In this document: positions 1 through 7,477 of the stretch, in pieces
Layout: each line of letters opens with the position of its first letter
Position numbering within the stretch: the first letter of the stretch is position 1
DNA from: DATJHM01 sp035493895
GTDB taxonomy: Bacteria > Chloroflexota > Ktedonobacteria > Ktedonobacterales > Ktedonobacteraceae
Assembly (NCBI GenBank): GCA_035493895.1
Contig: DATJHM010000106.1
Coordinates: 103,270 to 167,269, forward strand
Length of the DNA stretch: 64,000 bases
Direction of reading: 5' to 3'
Position numbers and translations under genes: made by a program
The notes under the pieces: model-generated
The model's input: only the letters and a program-made list of their open reading frames with translations
Told to the model about the DNA's origin: nothing
The model's database searches: none

Positions 1-788
1 GAGGCCTTGTCAGGGCTACTGACGGCTGCCTCAAAACGTGGCTGCACGAACTCGGCTACTTTCGCTTGCAATTCGGTATCAACCGGGGCAGGGGTGAAGG
101 CGCGTTTTGGACGATTGACCGCCTGCACCAGCTTCTCCTGCATTTTGATGATATCCTGTAGTGCCTCTTGCCCGAAGCGCACTGCCTCAAGCATCAGGTC
201 TTCGGGTAGCTCTTTCGCGCCCGCTTCCACCATCATCACGGCGTCGGCAGTACCGGCAATGGTGAGATCCAGACGGCTCTGGGGAAGTTGGGACTCAGGC
301 GGGTTGATCACGAGCTGGTCGTCGATATAACCTACACGTACCGCACCAACTGGACCGGCAAAAGGAATATCTGAGATGCTGAGGGCTGCCGACGCTCCGA
401 CAATACCCATGATATCAGAGTCATTTTCCTGGTCTACGGAAAGGACGGTAATAACAATCTGAACATCGTTACGATAACCTTTGGGGAAGAGAGGACGAAG
501 TGGGCGGTCAGCGAGACGACAGGCGAGGATTGCGTGTTCCGTGGCACGGCCTTCACGTTTGATAAAGCCACCGGGGATCTTTCCCGCAGCATACATACGT
601 TCTTCTACATCTACGGTTAATGGAAAAAAGTCAATGCCTTCACGAGGCTCATCACTGCCAACCACCGTTGCCAGGATGACGGTTTCTCCGTAGCGCACCA
701 GTACGGCACCACTACTCTGCTCTGCCACGCGACCGGTCTCAATGCTCATAACTCGGCCGCCGATGACAGCTTCTTGACGATGAATCAT
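1..788 (-). CDS. pnp: Polyribonucleotide nucleotidyltransferase (PNPase), N-terminal part
   Basis: PNPase is a phosphorolytic 3'-to-5' exoribonuclease that degrades mRNA and works as a trimer. About 262 N-terminal residues are present and the rest lies left of the window. The translation opens MIHRQEAVIGGRVMSIETGR and continues through GGFIKREGRATEHAILACR and ADRPLRPLFPKGYRNDVQ, which are classic first RNase PH-domain sequences. The linker helical region (ELPEDLMLEAVRFGQEAL) follows near the cut. The ATG is preceded by a strong GGAGG about six bases upstream. It lies downstream of rpsO in the same direction, the conserved rpsO-pnp order. No odd residues were seen. Confidence 0.96.
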   Translation of the reverse strand, partial: MIHRQEAVIGGRVMSIETGRVAEQSSGAVLVRYGETVILATVVGSDEPREGIDFFPLTVDVEERMYAAGKIPGGFIKREGRATEHAILACRLADRPLRPLFPKGYRNDVQIVITVLSVDQENDSDIMGIVGASAALSISDIPFAGPVGAVRVGYIDDQLVINPPESQLPQSRLDLTIAGTADAVMMVEAGAKELPEDLMLEAVRFGQEALQDIIKMQEKLVQAVNRPKRAFTPAPVDTELQAKVAEFVQPRFEAAVSSPDKA

Positions 789-840
789 ATTTCCTCCGAC
801 TAAGGGCACCCTATTCTGTAATGGTATCATTTCTCGCCGA

Positions 841-870
841 GAGCTCTTCACGTCCCCTCTTTTTTCAGAA
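841..870 (-). other. Hairpin in the pnp 5' leader
   Basis: About 60 bases before the pnp start, read on the minus strand, a CCCC-GTCTTTT arm faces AAAAGA-GGGG. In enterobacteria pnp is autoregulated through an RNase III-cleaved leader hairpin. Whether this one plays that part is inference. Confidence 0.35.
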
Positions 871-1091
871 AAGACGGGGGTGGGTGCTAACACTCTTCCA
901 GACCTGCCGCAATCTTTTCCTACTGCGGTCTTTTCCTTTGCGTGCCAAAACCTTAACGTACTTGTCTGTGGAGAAATACCTCTCTGCCTATCGTCTTCTT
1001 TCTCTTCGTCTCTTGTTCAATCAATTGCACGTTCTTCAGGTAAGTGGAGAGAAATGGGGTCGCGGTCGGGCATGACGCTTCTAAACACCAT

Positions 1092-1138
1092 GGCTGCGCC
1101 GACCGCACCACAACGACCTCGGGACTAGCGGCGCAGCC
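1092..1138 (-). other. Hairpin across the rpsO stop codon
   Basis: GGCTGCGCCG pairs perfectly with CGGCGCAGCC (10 bp) around a 27-base loop. One arm contains the last rpsO codons. There is no T-run after it, so an mRNA processing or stability element between rpsO and pnp is likelier than a terminator. Confidence 0.5.
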
Positions 1139-1394
1139 CAAGTTTCGCGATCAACGCTCGATAGCGGTCCGGGCTCTTTTTACTTAGATAAGTTAGCAAT
1201 CGTCGGCGCTGGCCAACTAACATCAACAGACCCCGACGGGAGTGGTTGTCATGTTTATGGATCTTCAGGTGCTCGGTTAAACCTTTAATACGGGTCGTCA
1301 GTATCGATACTTGCACCTCGGGCGAACCTGTATCTGTCTCATGTACACGGGAATCTTCTATAATTTCCGTTTTTTCTTCAAGTGTCAATGCCAC
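1125..1394 (-). CDS. rpsO: 30S ribosomal protein S15
   Basis: S15 binds 16S rRNA early in small-subunit assembly, at the three-way junction of the central domain. The 89-residue length is the family norm. Diagnostic segments are DTGSPEVQVSILTTRI, LTEHLKIHKHDNHSRRGLL, and a C-terminus rich in Arg and Lys. The start is GTG (GTG-GCA-TTG); AGGAGGTGACAG lies just upstream and no ATG fits. It is first gene of an rpsO-pnp unit with its own promoter; the 336-base gap to pnp holds two hairpins. Confidence 0.98.
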   Translation of the reverse strand: MALTLEEKTEIIEDSRVHETDTGSPEVQVSILTTRIKGLTEHLKIHKHDNHSRRGLLMLVGQRRRLLTYLSKKSPDRYRALIAKLGLRR

Positions 1395-1451
1395 GCTTCT
1401 CTGTCACCTCCTATGTATAAGGTGGAAAAAAAAAGACAACTACACTTTTGC

Positions 1452-1480
1452 ATTATAGCATGGATCATCTACTGACGCAA
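1452..1480 (-). promoter_or_regulatory. Promoter of rpsO
   Basis: On the minus strand TTGCGT and TATAAT are separated by exactly 17 bases, about 60 bases upstream of the rpsO GTG. The -10 is a perfect sigma-70/SigA consensus. Confidence 0.75.
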
Positions 1481-1669
1481 CGAACAAACGTCACTGGCCG
1501 GAACTGTTTCATGGTCCTTTGCCTGCCATGTGAAGCGCAAAGCAAGAGAATAAATGGGGGGCTCTTGAGATCACTACGGGTGGGCACCCGCAGCTTATCT
1601 TCCCATGGATGTGCATCGTTTTGCTGCTCGAATTACGATCCTGATCTTGCTGGTGCTATGTATGCCAGA

Positions 1670-1701
1670 GTACCCGGCCAGTTGTCTGACAAACCGGGTA
1701 C
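1670..1701 (-). terminator. Possible terminator of rplJL
   Basis: GTACCCGG pairs with CCGGGTAC (8 bp, 16-base loop) 18 bases past the rplL stop. There is no proper T-run, so it may only be a 3' stability hairpin. Confidence 0.4.
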
Positions 1702-1718
1702 CCTCTTGCTGGATGTGC

Positions 1719-2099
1719 CTACTTGATGGTGACTTTTGCGCCAACTTCGGACATCTTCGCTGCAATCTTCTCGGCCTCTTCTTTGGAAACGGCCTCTTTG
1801 ATTGCTCCTGGTGCTCCGTCGACGACTGCCTTTGCCTCTTTCAGGCCCAGGCCGGTCAACTCACGCACGACTTTGATGACGTTGATCTTGTTAGGACCAA
1901 CTTCGGCCAGGATGGCGTCGAACTCGGTCTGCTCTTCAACGGGGGCGGCGACTGCCTCGGCTACAGGTGCGGCAACTGCGGCGGCAGGTGCTGCGGCGGC
2001 TGCGCTGACTCCCCACTTCTCCTGAAGGGTTTTGCTGAGCTCTACCAGCTCAAGGACGTTCAATTTTTCAATCTCTGCAATAATCTCTGCTACTGCCAT
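1719..2099 (-). CDS. rplL: 50S ribosomal protein L7/L12
   Basis: Multicopy stalk protein of the large subunit that recruits and stimulates translational GTPases. At 126 residues the length is normal. The N-terminal dimerisation helices (residues 1-30) are followed by an Ala/Pro/Val hinge (about 33-55), then the globular domain with EVGPNKINVIKVVRELTGLG and LKEAKAVVDGAPGAIKEAV. It starts at ATG with AGGAGG upstream. It sits 22 bases after rplJ and shares its leader and promoter. Confidence 0.98.
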   Translation of the reverse strand: MAVAEIIAEIEKLNVLELVELSKTLQEKWGVSAAAAAPAAAVAAPVAEAVAAPVEEQTEFDAILAEVGPNKINVIKVVRELTGLGLKEAKAVVDGAPGAIKEAVSKEEAEKIAAKMSEVGAKVTIK

Positions 2100-2121
2100 G
2101 ATGGTCCTCCTGTTTCTGCTT

Positions 2122-2664
2122 TTATTCTGCTGCGGTGTCCCCGCTGTTTAATTGGTCTGCACGTGCCTGCAATACGTAACACAAATCACGCAATGGCGCA
2201 GTTAATAATCCGTAGGTGGTGGCCAGCGGCCCCTGGATGGTTCCGACGACTTCGGCTTTGCTCTGGTTCTTACCACCAGGAAGCTTTGCCAGGTTCTCGA
2301 CGGTCTGGGCACTCAATGCCTGACCACCAAGGATGGCGGATTTCAGCAGAGCCACTTTTTGACTCTGAATGTAGTCGTTGACTGCCTTGGCGGCCGCTAC
2401 TTCATCATCGTAGCCGAATGCCACTGCTGTCTGACCATTGAAGATCGCCTTGTCAAGCCGGTCCATCTTGCTACGCTCGGATGCGATACGCAGCAGGGTG
2501 TTCTTCGCAACGAGGAACTCCAGTTTGGCGGCACGCATTTTACCGCGCAGCTCGGTCATGTCTTTCACGGTCAGTCCCTGGGTTTGCACCAGGATGGCGA
2601 TGTTGGAACGACTGAGCTTTTCTGTGAGCTCTTCGATCTTTGCGCTCTTCTGCGGTGTTGGCAT
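2122..2664 (-). CDS. rplJ: 50S ribosomal protein L10
   Basis: Stalk base protein that anchors L7/L12 dimers and binds 23S rRNA. It has 180 residues. The N-terminal rRNA-binding domain includes LTEKLSRSNIAILVQTQGL, LRGKMRAAKLEFLVAKNTLL and a GQTAVAFGYDD segment. The C-terminal helix (ATTYGLLTAPLRDLCYVLQA) is the L12-binding part. ATG has AAAGGAGGGAAAGC before it. The leader upstream carries L10-leader features, so L10(L12)4 feedback is probable. rplK-rplA are not adjacent in this window. Confidence 0.98.
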   Translation of the reverse strand: MPTPQKSAKIEELTEKLSRSNIAILVQTQGLTVKDMTELRGKMRAAKLEFLVAKNTLLRIASERSKMDRLDKAIFNGQTAVAFGYDDEVAAAKAVNDYIQSQKVALLKSAILGGQALSAQTVENLAKLPGGKNQSKAEVVGTIQGPLATTYGLLTAPLRDLCYVLQARADQLNSGDTAAE

Positions 2665-2912
2665 GTCTGCTTTCCCTCCTTTCCGAGAATGTATAGGGTA
2701 TAGAAAGAGATATAAAAAAAACCTTCGGTCTGAAACCGAAGGGATGAGAAAGCATATTCTGTTCTGCTCAGCGTATCTCTACACACGTTCCCTCTCAGGC
2801 AACGCTCGATATGCTGGCATCTGAATAGTCATTCCCTCGGCAAGCCGATCGCTTATGCGTCATTTACATGCCTGCTGGCATACTTGCTGTCTTCGGCTGA
2901 CTGAACCAATCA
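2665..2912 (-). ncRNA. Ribosomal protein L10 leader RNA
   Basis: The transcript between the promoter and rplJ contains GCCGAAGACAGCAAGTATGCC-like sequence followed later by CTTGCCGAGGGAATG. These resemble the paired conserved blocks of known L10 leaders. An intrinsic terminator lies between them and rplJ. Such leaders bind L10-L12 to shut down the operon. The match is by eye; a covariance-model search (Rfam L10_leader) would settle it. Confidence 0.7.
2714..2742 (-). terminator. Attenuator upstream of rplJ
   Basis: On the minus strand CCTTCGGT pairs with ACCGAAGG (8 bp, 5-base loop) and is followed by eight T. It lies between the promoter and rplJ, so it is an attenuator and not an end-of-operon terminator. 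Confidence 0.85.
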
Positions 2913-2918
2913 CGTGCT

Positions 2919-2947
2919 AGTATATCAGAGCCCCTTCCAAAAGACAA
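2919..2947 (-). promoter_or_regulatory. Promoter of rplJL
   Basis: TTGTCT and TATACT with a 17-base spacer on the minus strand. It gives an L10 leader of roughly 245 bases before rplJ. Confidence 0.75.
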
Positions 2948-3139
2948 GCCTTTTTTGCTGGTATTCTTGTGGGAACGGAGCAGTGTCCCTCGGATATCAA
3001 TTCCCGTTCTGCGTGATCCTGAGCTTTGTGAAATCCTGACCTGAGCTTGCAATCATACTTCCAACCATAAGCACCACGCTCGGATACTTCATATCTGGAC
3101 AGAGGGCGACTTCTGTGAACTGAGGCATGAAGAGAGGAA

Positions 3140-3169
3140 TTGCATAAAATCCTTTTATTGTGCTATGCT
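3140..3169 (+). promoter_or_regulatory. Candidate promoter of the small unknown gene
   Basis: TTGCAT, 18-base spacer, TATGCT, about 45 bases before the chosen ATG. Confidence 0.45.
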
Positions 3170-3216
3170 CCAGACAAATTATTTGGCGATAGCAATTGTC
3201 AGTAAAAGGAATAATA

Positions 3217-3831
3217 ATGGATGCCCCATTTGATTGGCAAGAAGTAACGATCCTGATACATGAGTTGCAAGCAAAAGGTGTCTCCTATCTTATGGGCGAC
3301 GAACTCCCCCTGGATGTGGATGAACATGAGATAGACCTTGTCCAATTGCTTCAACGACTTGCGGCATGTGGTTATCCTCTCGTCGAGAATGCAATTATTA
3401 CCCTCTTGCTTTTACATCCAGAATACACGCCATTCGTGATGCAGGCGCTTCAGCACAGCGAGCGTGATACCGCTGAAGCAATCGCCGTGGTCACGCTTGC
3501 GACGCTCTACCTGCAAGCATGGTGGTTTTTTCGTCTGGCGTTCGCTTTTGGTCATCTGCCCGGTTTCCCAGAAGAACCATTTGCTTTTCTTTGGGAGGAG
3601 CGTCATTTACCGTCGCCATCGTCTGGATATGGACGAGATGGATTATTGGCTTTACAGGAATATCAGCAAAATCGCTATGGCCTTCCCCTCAATTTTCTCG
3701 ACGATTGGCAGAATCAAATGAACCATTTACTGTCGCAAGAAGAGTCCTATCATCGCTCTTTATCAGATGGTTTGAAGAATACGCTCAAACGAATCAGTCT
3801 AGAAGAAAGCAGTAGAAGAGGTTCTGAATAA
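3217..3831 (+). CDS. Hypothetical protein (204 aa)
   Basis: Family not recognised. The ATG was preferred over a TTG seven codons upstream because AAAGGA sits seven bases before it. The product is acidic and mostly helical by appearance (DEHEIDLVQLLQRLAACGYP, AEAIAVVTLATLYLQAWWFF), soluble, without signal peptide or clear membrane segment. A Trp/Phe-rich centre (AWWFFRLAFAFGHLPGF) suggests a compact helical fold. A second frame stays open across its 3' end and beyond (see the fragment next to it), so the C-terminus may be shortened by a frameshift. No neighbour suggests a role. Confidence 0.6.
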   Translation: MDAPFDWQEVTILIHELQAKGVSYLMGDELPLDVDEHEIDLVQLLQRLAACGYPLVENAIITLLLLHPEYTPFVMQALQHSERDTAEAIAVVTLATLYLQAWWFFRLAFAFGHLPGFPEEPFAFLWEERHLPSPSSGYGRDGLLALQEYQQNRYGLPLNFLDDWQNQMNHLLSQEESYHRSLSDGLKNTLKRISLEESSRRGSE

Positions 3832-3922
3832 AATTGGCAATCCTCCTTATGATAGGCTCCTTCCCAATCTATCCCAACAGCAGTTTGCTCAAAATTATCA
3901 GGCTGTTCGCCAATTAATCTAG
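3803..3922 (+). pseudogene. Open frame fragment, probable displaced C-terminus
   Basis: In frame +2, codons following a TAG read KKAVEEVLNKIGNPPYD and then LLPNLSQQQFAQNYQAVRQL before a stop. There is no start codon. The composition looks like protein and not noise. It overlaps the last ten codons of the upstream gene in another frame, so it may be that gene's original C-terminus after an indel, or the remnant of another gene. Confidence 0.35.
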
Positions 3923-3982
3923 TAGAAGAAAGGCTTATCCCGAGAAGATAAACCTTTCCCTTCCATTGAGCTACTCGATTAT

Positions 3983-4990
3983 CTACAACTGTACAGTACG
4001 CTTCTCTTCTTCCGAAGTATACGCACCCAGAATAACCTTGAGCACGTTAATGCCGTCTTCCTGGTCATTGATCGGACGACCCCCCTCACGAATGCAGCGA
4101 GCGAAATCCGCTATCTCGCGGATAAATGTGTAGGGACCAGGTTCCGGTGCCGGAAAACTGATGACTTGCGTCTCTTTTCCACGAATGTGGACATGCAGAT
4201 CAGTACCCTGGCTGTACAGATGACCCAGCTCACCTCGCACGGAGAAGCGCTCGGTATTCGGTGTCATCTCCTGCGCCCAGCTCGTGACGATGTTGCCGAC
4301 CGCCCCGTTGGCGAATCGTACCAGCACCTGAGCCGAGTCCTCTCCATCCATGAAGGCCAGACGATGCTTGCTGAGCATGGCGGTCACTTCGGTCGGGACG
4401 CTGTTCGCCAGATAGAGCAACATGTAGGTGGGATGATAGCCGGTGTCGATCAATTCTCCTCCGCCGATCATCGCTCGATTGCCACGCCAACCAATGGTCT
4501 TGGGATCAAAGGTGTGGTAAAAGCTGTCCACGGTGCGAATCGCATAGACGTTGCCGAGAACGCCTTCTTCGATCAGCTGCCTGGCTTTCTGAATGGCGGA
4601 CATAAATAATTGATTGTGCGCACACATCAGGGTGACGCCGTTCTCTTTCACTGCGCTCTCGACGGCTTTCGCCTCTTCCAGCGTCAGGCAAAGGGGCTTT
4701 TCACACAAAATATGCTTTTTGGCGTTCGCAGCTGCGACGATGGCGTCTTTGTGCAGGTGATGTGGCAGGCAGATGTCTACGGCATCCACGCCGCTCTCTG
4801 CAAGCATGACGCGATAGTCGGAATAGATCTGTGCTCCTCCTACCTGCTCTGCTCGGTGCCGTGCGTTCTCCTCTACAACATCACTGACGGCGCTCACCTG
4901 AACCTGATTGGGGATCTGTAGATATCCTCGGATATGGGGATCGGTGATGCCGCCGCAACCAATAAGACCAATCTTGATCGTCGTGCTCAT
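3983..4990 (-). CDS. Gfo/Idh/MocA family NAD(P)-dependent oxidoreductase
   Basis: Probable sugar or inositol dehydrogenase, substrate not predictable from sequence. The Rossmann motif GLIGCGGITDPH is at residues 8-19, and the EKP motif of the family is present (HILCEKPLCLTLEEAKAVE). The C-terminal alpha/beta substrate domain includes GWRGNRAMIGGGELIDTGYH, where Asp and His are the usual catalytic positions. The 335-residue length is typical. ATG has AAGGAG eight bases upstream. It is the last gene of a minus-strand set with an AraC regulator and a second family member, which points to one carbohydrate pathway. Confidence 0.92.
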   Translation of the reverse strand: MSTTIKIGLIGCGGITDPHIRGYLQIPNQVQVSAVSDVVEENARHRAEQVGGAQIYSDYRVMLAESGVDAVDICLPHHLHKDAIVAAANAKKHILCEKPLCLTLEEAKAVESAVKENGVTLMCAHNQLFMSAIQKARQLIEEGVLGNVYAIRTVDSFYHTFDPKTIGWRGNRAMIGGGELIDTGYHPTYMLLYLANSVPTEVTAMLSKHRLAFMDGEDSAQVLVRFANGAVGNIVTSWAQEMTPNTERFSVRGELGHLYSQGTDLHVHIRGKETQVISFPAPEPGPYTFIREIADFARCIREGGRPINDQEDGINVLKVILGAYTSEEEKRTVQL

Positions 4991-5080
4991 AGAAAAACTC
5001 CTTTTTATAGCAACAGTGATAGGGATAACAACTCGCTTCCTTTGTTGCTATTGCACTCATGGAATAACCAGCATTCGCGA

Positions 5081-6124
5081 CTAGCTGATGCTGACACTCT
5101 CACTGTCTCTCTCGTTCATCATCTCCGACAGCTTATTCTGTCGTTGCTGCTCTCGATAGTGTAATGGCGTGAGGCCAAGTCGTTTCTTGAAGACATAATG
5201 CAGGTAGCTGCCACTGGAGAAACCGTGCGAGGCGGCCAGCTGCTCTACGGTGCTATCTGTCTGGGTCAGGGCCAGACAGACCTGCGCGAGCCGGTAGCGT
5301 TCCAGATAGCCGCTGAAGGTCTCTCCCGCCTGCTCATCAAGAATGCGTTGTAGCTGCCGACCGCAGATATTCAGGCCATCCGCAACTTCTTCCAGGGTGA
5401 GCGGATGGGCGTAGTTATCGCGAATATATTGCGTGGCAAGCCGGTAACGATAGGCGTTCATGTCGCGTGAAGGCAGGGCCGGATGGATCTGCGTGACGTG
5501 ATGGGCCCGGGCTGCACGCTGTAATATCTGGATAATGGACTGTTTGATGGTTGTGTATGCACCCAACTCGCGATCATGCCAGGCTCGCCACGCAATGAGA
5601 AACCAGTTCATGGCGTCATACTGATCGAGGGTGGGCGTGGAGGGCATGGTGTTGAGCTGACGGATGCATTCATCTGCCTCTACGACCTCCCATTGTTCTC
5701 CCCAGGTGCCTTCGCGCTCTTCGTTTTCCTTCTCTTCCAGCAGTGTGATGTCAATATGCAAACAAAGTTCGTACATTGCCTCCCAATGATCTGCCTCCTG
5801 CTGATGTACGACCTGTGGCCCTGTCAGATAGAACATCCCTGTTTGCAGGGGAAAGTTTCCCTCGTCGAGGGTAACACTCCCCTTGCCGCCTGGAATGAAG
5901 TGGAACTCGTAGTCTCGGTGTTTATGCGCTGGCACGATGGTTCTGGCTGGAAAAGAGGTGAGATGACAACGAAGGATTTGTATGCCATAACGTCCCCAGC
6001 GAAAGCTAATATCGAGCCGATCCAGTGCATGCGAGTCCTCTTCCATCGCCTGGAAGAAGAATGGTCCCGCGTTTCTTCTTGTGGCCAGATACCCTGATCG
6101 ACCTTGATCCTTTACTGCTTTCAT
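5081..6124 (-). CDS. AraC family transcriptional regulator
   Basis: Likely ligand-responsive regulator. The N-terminal cupin-like sensor contains HKHRDYEFHFIPGGKGSVTL and GMFYLTGPQVVHQ (about residues 65-110). Two helix-turn-helix units end the protein: LTLEEVADGLNICGRQLQRI and VEQLAASHGFSSGSYLHYVF, the latter with the family signature ending in FKKRLGLTPLHYR. Length 347, slightly long because of the N-terminal extension. Start ATG, with AAGGGG somewhat far upstream. It lies between two Gfo/Idh/MocA genes with gaps of 33 and 90 bases, so it probably controls them. Confidence 0.93.
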   Translation of the reverse strand: MKAVKDQGRSGYLATRRNAGPFFFQAMEEDSHALDRLDISFRWGRYGIQILRCHLTSFPARTIVPAHKHRDYEFHFIPGGKGSVTLDEGNFPLQTGMFYLTGPQVVHQQEADHWEAMYELCLHIDITLLEEKENEEREGTWGEQWEVVEADECIRQLNTMPSTPTLDQYDAMNWFLIAWRAWHDRELGAYTTIKQSIIQILQRAARAHHVTQIHPALPSRDMNAYRYRLATQYIRDNYAHPLTLEEVADGLNICGRQLQRILDEQAGETFSGYLERYRLAQVCLALTQTDSTVEQLAASHGFSSGSYLHYVFKKRLGLTPLHYREQQRQNKLSEMMNERDSESVSIS

Positions 6125-6157
6125 CGCAAATTATGCCCCTTTGCTTCAGTCGCGAAC

Positions 6158-7177
6158 CTAGTGTGTGAGTGACTCCAGGCTGACTGACTGCTTGCTCGCA
6201 GCAGAAAGATTGGCTGCTTCCATAAGCGCACTGAGATCGGTTGCGAGCTGGATGTTTTCGCTCGCGGTTGTTCCCTGTTTGATATGCTCAATCCATTGCT
6301 GGAAGGCGGACGGAAGCTCTGCTGGCAACGGGTATGGGCTCCATTGCTGGCTACTATGCGCGTCGGCAATGGCACTGCGGATCAGGAGGGTATCGGTGGG
6401 TGTACCATAAAGCAGGCTGCCTTCGGTACCGTGCACTTCGATGCTGAATGGCGAAAAACGATTGACGAAGCCTGCTTCGACGACGCCTATTGCTCCATCT
6501 GGATAGTGCAGGGTGACGACTGCGTTATCTTCTACTTCGTGCCCGGTGACGTAACCATAGTTGGCACTTACACGCTCAGGCAGGCCCAGGAAGAGCCGGG
6601 TCAGGTACATCGGATGACATCCCAGGTCTATCATTGCCCCACCTGCACATTGCTCCAAATGAAAGAAATGCTCGGGGAGCCAGCCCGCAGGATTCTCGGC
6701 GGTACTGATTGCGCCATTGTGCGACAGACGTACTCTGACGAGGGTCAATTTGCCCAGCAACTGACGGTCAATAATTTCGCGAATGGCCTGGGTGTATCCC
6801 GCATTCAAACGGGGTAAGGAGACCGTGAGTTTGACACCGGCCTGTTCAACAGCGACTACTATCTCGTTACATTCGTGCTGCGTGGAGGCAATAACCTTTT
6901 CGGTAAAAATATGTTTGCCAGCCTGAGCAGCGGCGATGAGGACGTCACGATGGACGTTGGTGGGGGTACCGATAATCACGCCGTCTATATCAGGTTGGGC
7001 CAGAAGTTCGGCCAGCGTTTCATAAAAACGGACGCCTAGCTGCTCAGCTTTTGCTCGCCCTCGCTCTGGATCTTCATCCCAGGCGGCGACGATCTCCGTC
7101 TCGGGATGCTCGCTCGCTTGCCTGGTATAATCTCGTGCGTGGACATGCCAGAAGCTAATCATGGCAACACGAATCAT
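6158..7177 (-). CDS. Gfo/Idh/MocA family protein with atypical cofactor motifs
   Basis: Same fold family as the gene two positions downstream. It has two deviations: the glycine-rich loop is replaced by VAMISFWHVHARDY, and the EKP motif reads EKV (HIFTEKVIASTQ). The C-terminal domain is normal (GGAMIDLGCHPMYLTRLFLG). Of two adjacent ATGs the second was chosen because AAGGAG is seven bases before it. First gene of the minus-strand set, with the AraC gene 33 bases on. A subset of family members begins this way, so NAD binding may still occur; activity is uncertain. Confidence 0.88.
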   Translation of the reverse strand: MIRVAMISFWHVHARDYTRQASEHPETEIVAAWDEDPERGRAKAEQLGVRFYETLAELLAQPDIDGVIIGTPTNVHRDVLIAAAQAGKHIFTEKVIASTQHECNEIVVAVEQAGVKLTVSLPRLNAGYTQAIREIIDRQLLGKLTLVRVRLSHNGAISTAENPAGWLPEHFFHLEQCAGGAMIDLGCHPMYLTRLFLGLPERVSANYGYVTGHEVEDNAVVTLHYPDGAIGVVEAGFVNRFSPFSIEVHGTEGSLLYGTPTDTLLIRSAIADAHSSQQWSPYPLPAELPSAFQQWIEHIKQGTTASENIQLATDLSALMEAANLSAASKQSVSLESLTH

Positions 7178-7477
7178 CATTGATCTCCTTTGAAATTGCG
7201 ACTAATTTCATCAATATACTGAATTCTAAACTCTGATCGTCGCTTTTTTCAATCCTATGTGACGACAGAGGAGTATGATCATACGACATCCAGTATAAAC
7301 TAACCAGAGTATGCAGGATGGAGCGTATGTTGAATTGCACCATGATTCGCACGTTGAAGCGGGAAATTACTGAAAACAGACTTTCTGTGAGGTATGATAG
7401 GTGTTGTACATGATGTAAGTATTTCTGCTCTGTTTCGTATCTAATCTCTCTCTTGTCAATGAAGAAGGAGGCGATTT

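Noticed and set aside
1605..2381. 258-codon plus-strand open frame opposite rplL and rplJ
   Set aside because: Antisense shadow of two certain ribosomal protein genes; Cys/Gly-rich noise composition.
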